A stretch of 36,095 nt of DNA from Collinsella aerofaciens. Its GTDB lineage: Bacteria; Actinomycetota; Coriobacteriia; Coriobacteriales; Coriobacteriaceae. The notes under the pieces were generated by a model. That model searched no databases and was not told where the DNA came from. It saw only the letters and a list, made by a program, of their open reading frames with translations. The DNA lies in NCBI RefSeq assembly GCF_015558785.1, contig NZ_JADMOP010000014.1, positions 25,937-62,031 of the forward strand. The letters are read 5' to 3'. Shown here piece by piece: positions 31,690 to 36,095 of the stretch (position 1 is its first letter; each line of letters begins with the position of its first letter). A program made the position numbers and the translations under genes.

Positions 31690-32595
31690 ATGCGGCCCGG
31701 TGGCACTCAGACAAAGCGCGGCGCCGCGGTGCGCATACGACGCCGACTGGGCTTGGCGCCGCGGGCGTACGCACTGCTATCGTGCTCGCTGGTGCTGGTC
31801 ATAGCTGGCGTTTCTGCCTATGGCATGACCGTGCCGTCCATGATGCAGGCGCATGCCGCACGCGAACCGCGCGTGGGGCATGAGGTCAAAAGCGATCTGG
31901 GCACCACGACTGGATATGCTTGGGCAAGTGTGGTCGGGCATATTGTGTTTGGCACCGACGATGCGGACGGCGCCGAGGCCCCGGACAACGAAGTCACGCT
32001 TGCCAATGGCAAAACCATCGTGCTCACCAACACCAAGATCATCGATCGATTGTCCAACAATAGCGTGGCGGCAACGGTGAATAAGGTTGAGCAGCAAAAG
32101 GAGCAGGACGCCCAGCAGTCCGGAAAGCCCGGTAGCTCGGATACTTCTGGCTCCGGCTCGGATTCATCGAGTTCGGGCGGCGGCTCTGGGTCGGGTTCCT
32201 CTACCGGAGGGCCTGGAAACGGCGGCTCGACGGGCGGCAACACTGACAACGATGCAAACTCCGGCGGCCTTTCCGCTGCTGAGGAAGAGAGCATTCACAG
32301 TTGGCTTGTGACCAAGTACAACATGCTCGACGGCTATGTTTCTCGTGCCAATGACGTGGTCTCGACCTATAACTCTACGGGAGATCCCAGGCCGTGCGAC
32401 AGCCTGGTCGGGGAGATGTTTGTCATTCGAGCCGAGTTCGGTCGTCAGACATTCTCGCCCCGGTCAAGGTGGTATCAGCAGTATGCCAATCTGTGGGGCT
32501 GTTACACCAACCTATGTCAATGGGTCGGCCATTACGGCGATGATGACGTCGCGCTCGGTAACTTCAACAATAACGTGGCGGCGCTTGCCCTATGA
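31690..32595 (+). CDS. Membrane-anchored exported protein with Ser/Gly-rich stalk
   Basis: A 301-residue protein: basic N-terminus (about 1-25), one membrane helix (about 26-47), an extracellular segment, a low-complexity Ser/Gly/Asp stalk (about 145-200) and a C-terminal domain (about 203-301) with three cysteines and many aromatic residues. The ATG at 31690 follows GGAGGAG (31678-31684). An in-frame ATG at 31633, placed where a leaderless transcript could begin, is the alternative. Its stop overlaps the kinase start by 4 bases (ATGA), so it is the first gene of a kinase/FHA operon and may be its sensor or substrate. I do not recognise the C-terminal domain. Confidence 0.75.
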   Translation: MRPGGTQTKRGAAVRIRRRLGLAPRAYALLSCSLVLVIAGVSAYGMTVPSMMQAHAAREPRVGHEVKSDLGTTTGYAWASVVGHIVFGTDDADGAEAPDNEVTLANGKTIVLTNTKIIDRLSNNSVAATVNKVEQQKEQDAQQSGKPGSSDTSGSGSDSSSSGGGSGSGSSTGGPGNGGSTGGNTDNDANSGGLSAAEEESIHSWLVTKYNMLDGYVSRANDVVSTYNSTGDPRPCDSLVGEMFVIRAEFGRQTFSPRSRWYQQYANLWGCYTNLCQWVGHYGDDDVALGNFNNNVAALAL

Positions 32596-34436
32596 TGACC
32601 GATCTTGCATCCACCACACCACAATCGCTCGGTCGCGATCCCATGGTCGGCCTGCGCCTGGCGCGTGTCGACGGGTTTGAGCCGGCCATTGCGCTCGGTC
32701 AGGACGAACTGCCTGCCTATCTGCGTCGTTTTACGATACTGTTTGCCGACGATGCCACCATGCGCCGTGGCGGTATCGGCCGCGTGACGCGTGCTGTCAA
32801 CGCCCAAGGCGAGGACGTAGCACTCAAACAGCTCATCTTGCCGACGCGCGATGAGTTTGACGACGATGCCGCCCATGAGTCGCTGGTCGCCAAGTTCAAA
32901 GCGGCATTTCGCGAGGAATATGAATGCCATCGCGCCCTTTCGGGCCTTAAGGGCTTTCCCCGCCTCTATGGCTGGGGCGAGGTTGATGGTGTGCCTGCAA
33001 TTGTCATGGAATGGGTCGAGGGCGAGACGCTCGCCCGCTTGCGTTCGCGACTCGCCGTGGACGATGCCGGACGCCTGTCGCCGCTTGTGGCGGCGCGTCT
33101 GGGTCGCGACCTGTTCGATCTGCTCTGCCGTATGAGCCTGGTGGGTGAAGGCTTTGTCCATCGCGATATCTCGCCCGCTAATATTATGGTGCGCACGGCG
33201 CGTCTACCGCTTGACCGGCAGCTTGCCGAGGGCACCTTTGACCTGTGCCTGATCGACTTTGGCTCGTCGCTGGCGCTTGAGCCTGCGTCGGCCGTGGCCG
33301 GTACCGGCGGCAAGGCATCCTTTACCGAGCGCTATGCCACGCTGCGTCGCGCGACGGTTGCCTATGCCCCGCCCGAGATGCTCACCGACGATATTCCCGA
33401 TCTGCGCGCTTTGCGTATGTCGCCGGCGATCGACGTCTATGCCGCGGCAAGCACGGTTTACGAGCTCATTGCCGGCGTCGCGCCATACGAAGCCGCGCCG
33501 AGCACTTCGGGCACCTCGGGTTCGCGCAAAAAGACGCGCGACATCGCGAGCCCCTACCGTCTCAAGATGGACACGCGGCCAGACTATCCCATTGGTGCCC
33601 ATGCGCCCGGTTGTGATTTGACTCAGCTGCTTCGTCGTGAGCCCGATGTGGCGCTCGCCGCGGCCGAGCAGGCCCAGCAGCTAGGGCTTGAGCCGGATTC
33701 CGAAGAGCTACGCGATGCGCTGGCGTTTGTCGATGCCCAGCTGTTCGACGTGGTGATGGCCTGTCTGTCCAGCCATCAAAAAGATCGTCCCGAGCCGGCG
33801 GCGGTCGAGGCGGCGCTCTCAGCGTTTTGTGACCACTATGCGCAAAATGTCGGCCGTTCGCTCCGCGGCGAGCCGCTCACGCCGTGCCCCATGGATGCGT
33901 CTGGCCGCGCGGTTCGTCGCGCGCTGATGGTCGGCGCGACGGTCGTCTGTGGCGTGGTTTGGGCTGTGGTCGTGGTTTCGGCCGCGCTGCTGGCGTCGGG
34001 CGCTCGCGTGACGGTGACTTTGGGGTCGCTCGTGTGGTCTGGGTCGCTACCGGGTATTATTGCCGCACTGGCGTTGGCACTGCCAGGCATAGCCGGCGTT
34101 GTCACGGGGGCACTTGCGCGCAATCGGCGCTCGGGGTTCCTGCAGGGTGTGCTTGCGCTTTCTGCCTGCGAGGTTCCGGTGTTGGTTGTGGCTGCATGTA
34201 GCGTATTTTCCCAACGCGCCGTGATGGGCGGCCTTGTTGCCGCTCTGGTTGCAACCTATACGCTTACGTGGTTTTTGCTTGCGATGGGCTTTGCCTTTGA
34301 ACTTCCCGTTTCGGCACCGCGACGCACAAAAGCCCAGATGGCGACTCCGCTTGCCGGTGGAGCCGCAGCTGCCCGTACTTTTGGCGGACCTGTCGAAGTA
34401 TCGTCCGATTCTATTTCTACGACCAAGGAGGCCTAG
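32592..34436 (+). CDS. Ser/Thr protein kinase with four C-terminal membrane helices
   Basis: A 614-residue kinase not part of the pknB operon. The domain spans about 47-410: glycine loop RGGIGRV (59-65), Lys79, HRD (190-192) followed by ISPANIMV, DFG (222-224) and YAPPEM (258-263). An insert rich in Ser/Thr (about 300-320) and a long helical region interrupt the C-lobe. Four hydrophobic helices follow (about 445-468, 486-507, 515-538, 545-570) without PASTA or another sensor domain. All catalytic residues are present, so it should be active. The start overlaps the preceding gene (ATGA), and the FHA gene follows after 3 bases. Confidence 0.88.
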   Translation: MMTDLASTTPQSLGRDPMVGLRLARVDGFEPAIALGQDELPAYLRRFTILFADDATMRRGGIGRVTRAVNAQGEDVALKQLILPTRDEFDDDAAHESLVAKFKAAFREEYECHRALSGLKGFPRLYGWGEVDGVPAIVMEWVEGETLARLRSRLAVDDAGRLSPLVAARLGRDLFDLLCRMSLVGEGFVHRDISPANIMVRTARLPLDRQLAEGTFDLCLIDFGSSLALEPASAVAGTGGKASFTERYATLRRATVAYAPPEMLTDDIPDLRALRMSPAIDVYAAASTVYELIAGVAPYEAAPSTSGTSGSRKKTRDIASPYRLKMDTRPDYPIGAHAPGCDLTQLLRREPDVALAAAEQAQQLGLEPDSEELRDALAFVDAQLFDVVMACLSSHQKDRPEPAAVEAALSAFCDHYAQNVGRSLRGEPLTPCPMDASGRAVRRALMVGATVVCGVVWAVVVVSAALLASGARVTVTLGSLVWSGSLPGIIAALALALPGIAGVVTGALARNRRSGFLQGVLALSACEVPVLVVAACSVFSQRAVMGGLVAALVATYTLTWFLLAMGFAFELPVSAPRRTKAQMATPLAGGAAAARTFGGPVEVSSDSISTTKEA

Positions 34437-34439
34437 GTC

Positions 34440-35378
34440 ATGGCATCTCAAGTTGAGCTCACCCCATGCGGGGCCATGTTTGACATCTTTAAGCGCGCGG
34501 CGCATCTGAGCCATATCGAGCTGTGCGGCTTGGTGCTTTCGTCCCGTCCGCTCGCCGACGGCCGCAGCCCGCAGAGCCGAGCCGCCGATCGCTCTTGGGT
34601 TTCCCGCTTTATCGTTCGCGCGCCGGTCGGCACGCTTCAGCAGCGCTACTTTGCCGAATACGGTACCTCGGCTGCGCGTATTATGTCGCAACTGGCCCTG
34701 CGCCAGCGCAATCCCATGGACTCCACGGCTGTGATCAATATGGTGTGCGGTCCTGCAGGTGAACCGATGGTACGCGCGCTCGAAGAGTGCCACCAGGACA
34801 CGAATCTCTATCGCAACGCGCTCGATCGCCTGTCCCAGGCGGCGGAACTCATGCCCGCCGAGCGCGCCGAGGCCGTGCTGGTGCTGTTTGTCGCCGTCGG
34901 TTGTTCGGCGGATGTGCGGTCCTCGGTGAACTATTCCATCGACTACGCACACGCGACCTGTGGCGGAGGCACATCCACGCCGCGTTCGCTTGGCATGTCG
35001 CTGGCTGCGGGCGAACGCGAACCCGCCCCGGCGCACCCCTTGGGCTTGCTGCGCGTGCAAAACAGTTTTGTCGTGAGCGCCCCGCGCTGGATTCAGCCGA
35101 GTGAGCAGGGTGTTGAGATTGGCGCGCTGGCCACTGGTGAGGGCGATATTACCGACGTCGGCGACGATGTCTCGGCCCGCCATGCCCATATCTGGTGCGA
35201 TGCTCAAAATATCTGGCACGTCGAGGACTTGTCGTCCACCAACGGAACCGTGGTGGTAAACGGGGCCACGCGCGCCTGCATTCAGGTCGAGCCCGGCCGT
35301 TCCGCCCAACTCAATCCCGGCGACGAGCTCAAGCTCGGCGAATCCACTACCTACGCCATCCTCTTCGGTGCCCTCTAG
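34440..35378 (+). CDS. FHA-domain protein of the second kinase module
   Basis: A 312-residue protein with no signal or membrane helix. The C-terminal FHA domain (about 224-310) has the phosphothreonine-binding features VSARHAHI (244-251) and LSSTNGTVVVN (264-274). The N-terminal ~200 residues contain repeated cysteines and a helical middle part and match no family I know. AAGGAGG (34425-34431) precedes the ATG, 3 bases after the kinase stop. It most likely reads phosphothreonines made by the neighbouring kinase, on the kinase itself or on the exported protein. Confidence 0.85.
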   Translation: MASQVELTPCGAMFDIFKRAAHLSHIELCGLVLSSRPLADGRSPQSRAADRSWVSRFIVRAPVGTLQQRYFAEYGTSAARIMSQLALRQRNPMDSTAVINMVCGPAGEPMVRALEECHQDTNLYRNALDRLSQAAELMPAERAEAVLVLFVAVGCSADVRSSVNYSIDYAHATCGGGTSTPRSLGMSLAAGEREPAPAHPLGLLRVQNSFVVSAPRWIQPSEQGVEIGALATGEGDITDVGDDVSARHAHIWCDAQNIWHVEDLSSTNGTVVVNGATRACIQVEPGRSAQLNPGDELKLGESTTYAILFGAL

Positions 35379-35380
35379 CC

Positions 35381-35408
35381 GGCAGATAGGGACGTTCCTT
35401 TTCTGCCG
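35381..35408 (+). terminator. Hairpin after the FHA gene, resembling a dispersed repeat
   Basis: CGGCAGA (35381-35387) and TCTGCCG (35402-35408) with inner AGG/CCT pairing, directly after the stop codon. The internal GGGACGTTCC is followed by a similar GGGGACGCTCC at 35416-35426. From memory, such GGGACGTTCC stretches recur between genes in Collinsella. Role as terminator or REP-like element is inferred. Confidence 0.45.
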
Positions 35409-35579
35409 CCACTTGGGGACGCTCCTCGGCGCGCCAGAGCCAGTCGCCCGGGGATGGAGGGGCCATTTTGGCCCTTGGCGGTCAGTCGGGGCGAAACTGT
35501 TGATGTTCACTAAGAAGTGGTCCGAGTGATCACTGGGAAATGAGCACCGTGAGCACGAAAAATTGAGCAGTTTAAGCAA

Positions 35580-35615
35580 GAGGGCCGCGCCCCGGGGACC
35601 GGGGGCGCGGCCCTC
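35580..35615 (+). promoter_or_regulatory. Strong 14-bp hairpin in the IS leader
   Basis: GAGGGCCGCGCCCC (35580-35593) and GGGGCGCGGCCCTC (35602-35615) are perfect complements with an 8-base loop. Such stems near IS ends can block read-through transcription into the transposase gene. Confidence 0.7.
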
Positions 35616-35628
35616 GCCGTATGGTTTC

Positions 35629-35660
35629 CCCGGGCGGTTACTTTGGCGAGCCCGCCCGGG
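35629..35660 (+). promoter_or_regulatory. Second hairpin, abutting the transposase start
   Basis: CCCGGGCGG (35629-35637) and CCGCCCGGG (35652-35660) form a perfect 9-bp stem ending 13 bases before ATG 35674. If formed it would reach close to the ribosome site. Confidence 0.65.
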
Positions 35661-35673
35661 AAGGATGGAGGAG

Positions 35674-36024
35674 ATGACCGTGCCCCTGGACACAGTGAAT
35701 GATATACGGTCGATGGATGCCGCCGGGCGCTCGAGGTCCGAAATCGCCAGAGTGCTCCACGTGAGCCGGAACACCGTGGCGAAGTACGCCGACATGGAGG
35801 ACATGTCGCCCGCCGCGCCGATGCCCCGGAGGAGGGGCAGGCCCGCGCTCGAGGGCAACGAGGAATGGGTCGCGGGCGTTCTCGAGGCCGACCTCGGGGC
35901 CCCGAGGAAGCAGCGCCACACCGCCAGGCGGATCTACGACAGGCTCGTCGCCGAGCGCGGCTACGGCGGCTCTTACTCCACCGTGCAGAGGTTCGTCCGC
36001 GAGCTCAGGCTCGCCCGGTGTTAG
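35674..36024 (+). pseudogene. Truncated IS21 transposase IstA (N-terminal HTH region only)
   Basis: The 116-residue reading frame holds the IstA N-terminal helix-turn-helix (residues about 6-32, GRSRSEIARVLHVSRNTVAKY) and the RHTARRIYDRLVAERG segment with YGGSYSTVQRFVRE. The TAG at 36022-36024 then ends it. IstA is normally around 400-500 residues, and the DDE catalytic domain is missing. An in-frame ATG at 35665 is an alternative start; neither has a well-spaced ribosome site. Confidence 0.75.
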
Positions 36025-36095
36025 CGCCGGGCGATTTTAGCCGCTAATAGTCAAACTATTTTGACCAATCCCGGTCACCGAATAATGGCCACCGT

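Larger units (their letters stand above)
35498..36095 (+). mobile_element. Degraded IS21-family insertion sequence (left part, runs to window end)
   Basis: The left end appears to begin near TGTTGATGTTCAC (35498), followed by the short direct repeats typical of IS21 ends and the start of an istA gene. istA stops after about 117 codons. At 36073-36095 a 23-base stretch matches 35528-35550 at 16 positions in the same orientation. No istB is present inside the window. The right boundary lies outside or has been lost. Confidence 0.65.

Noticed and set aside
34047-35921. 624-codon minus-strand frame over the second kinase and FHA genes
   Set aside because: Shadow frame produced by high GC; the plus-strand genes carry all the domain motifs.

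Overview
The window looks like chromosomal DNA of a gut Coriobacteriia member, most like Collinsella. The evidence is a high-GC genome, the actinobacterial fhaA-fhaB-pstP-rodA-pbpA-pknB cell-wall signalling cluster, dnaX-ybaB-recR, and mannose-family PTS, levR-type and fructoselysine-type sugar loci. This placement is by protein resemblance only; no rRNA is present.

Region 1 (1-8828) is an accessory, rearranged block. The window opens inside the 3' end of a levR-type regulator gene, followed by a complete PTS operon (IIB, IIC, IID, IIA) and a cytosolic GH32-like glycosidase. A second, nearly full levR-type gene (5332-8085) follows, ending in a broken copy of the IIB start. This second copy sits inside the wreck of a lysine-biosynthesis operon on the minus strand (lysA tail, dapA first half, dapD tail). 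A short HAD-phosphatase tail closes the block. The repeated levR-IIB junction lacks 27 bp in the broken copy, exactly the stretch that carries a sigma-54-like GG-N10-GC motif in the intact copy.

Region 2 (8829-15713) is a catabolic operon under a GntR/UTRA regulator. It encodes a YfcC-type carrier, a divergent amidohydrolase, and homologues of FrlC (epimerase), FrlB (SIS-fold deglycase) and FrlD (PfkB kinase). I read it as an Amadori-product (fructoselysine-like) pathway with an unusual transporter and an extra hydrolase. Two near-identical 50-bp-spaced sites flank a good promoter ahead of it.

Region 3 (15714-16206) is a gap with several hairpins and two facing terminators. Region 4 (16207-26255, minus strand) is the cell-wall/division kinase operon: polytopic Ser/Thr kinase, fhaA, fhaB, PP2C phosphatase, a single-chain RodA/FtsW-PBP fusion, and PASTA kinase pknB. 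Region 5 (26404-31444) holds a YcxB-like membrane protein, dnaX, a small membrane protein, ybaB and recR. Region 6 (31690-35378) is a second, separate kinase module: membrane-anchored exported protein, four-TM kinase, FHA protein. The window ends in a degraded IS21-type element.

Most notable candidates: the three-gene kinase/FHA module of region 6, the Amadori operon with its metal-ligand-poor amidohydrolase, and the levR copy inserted in a dead lysine operon. No tRNA, rRNA or CRISPR array was seen.
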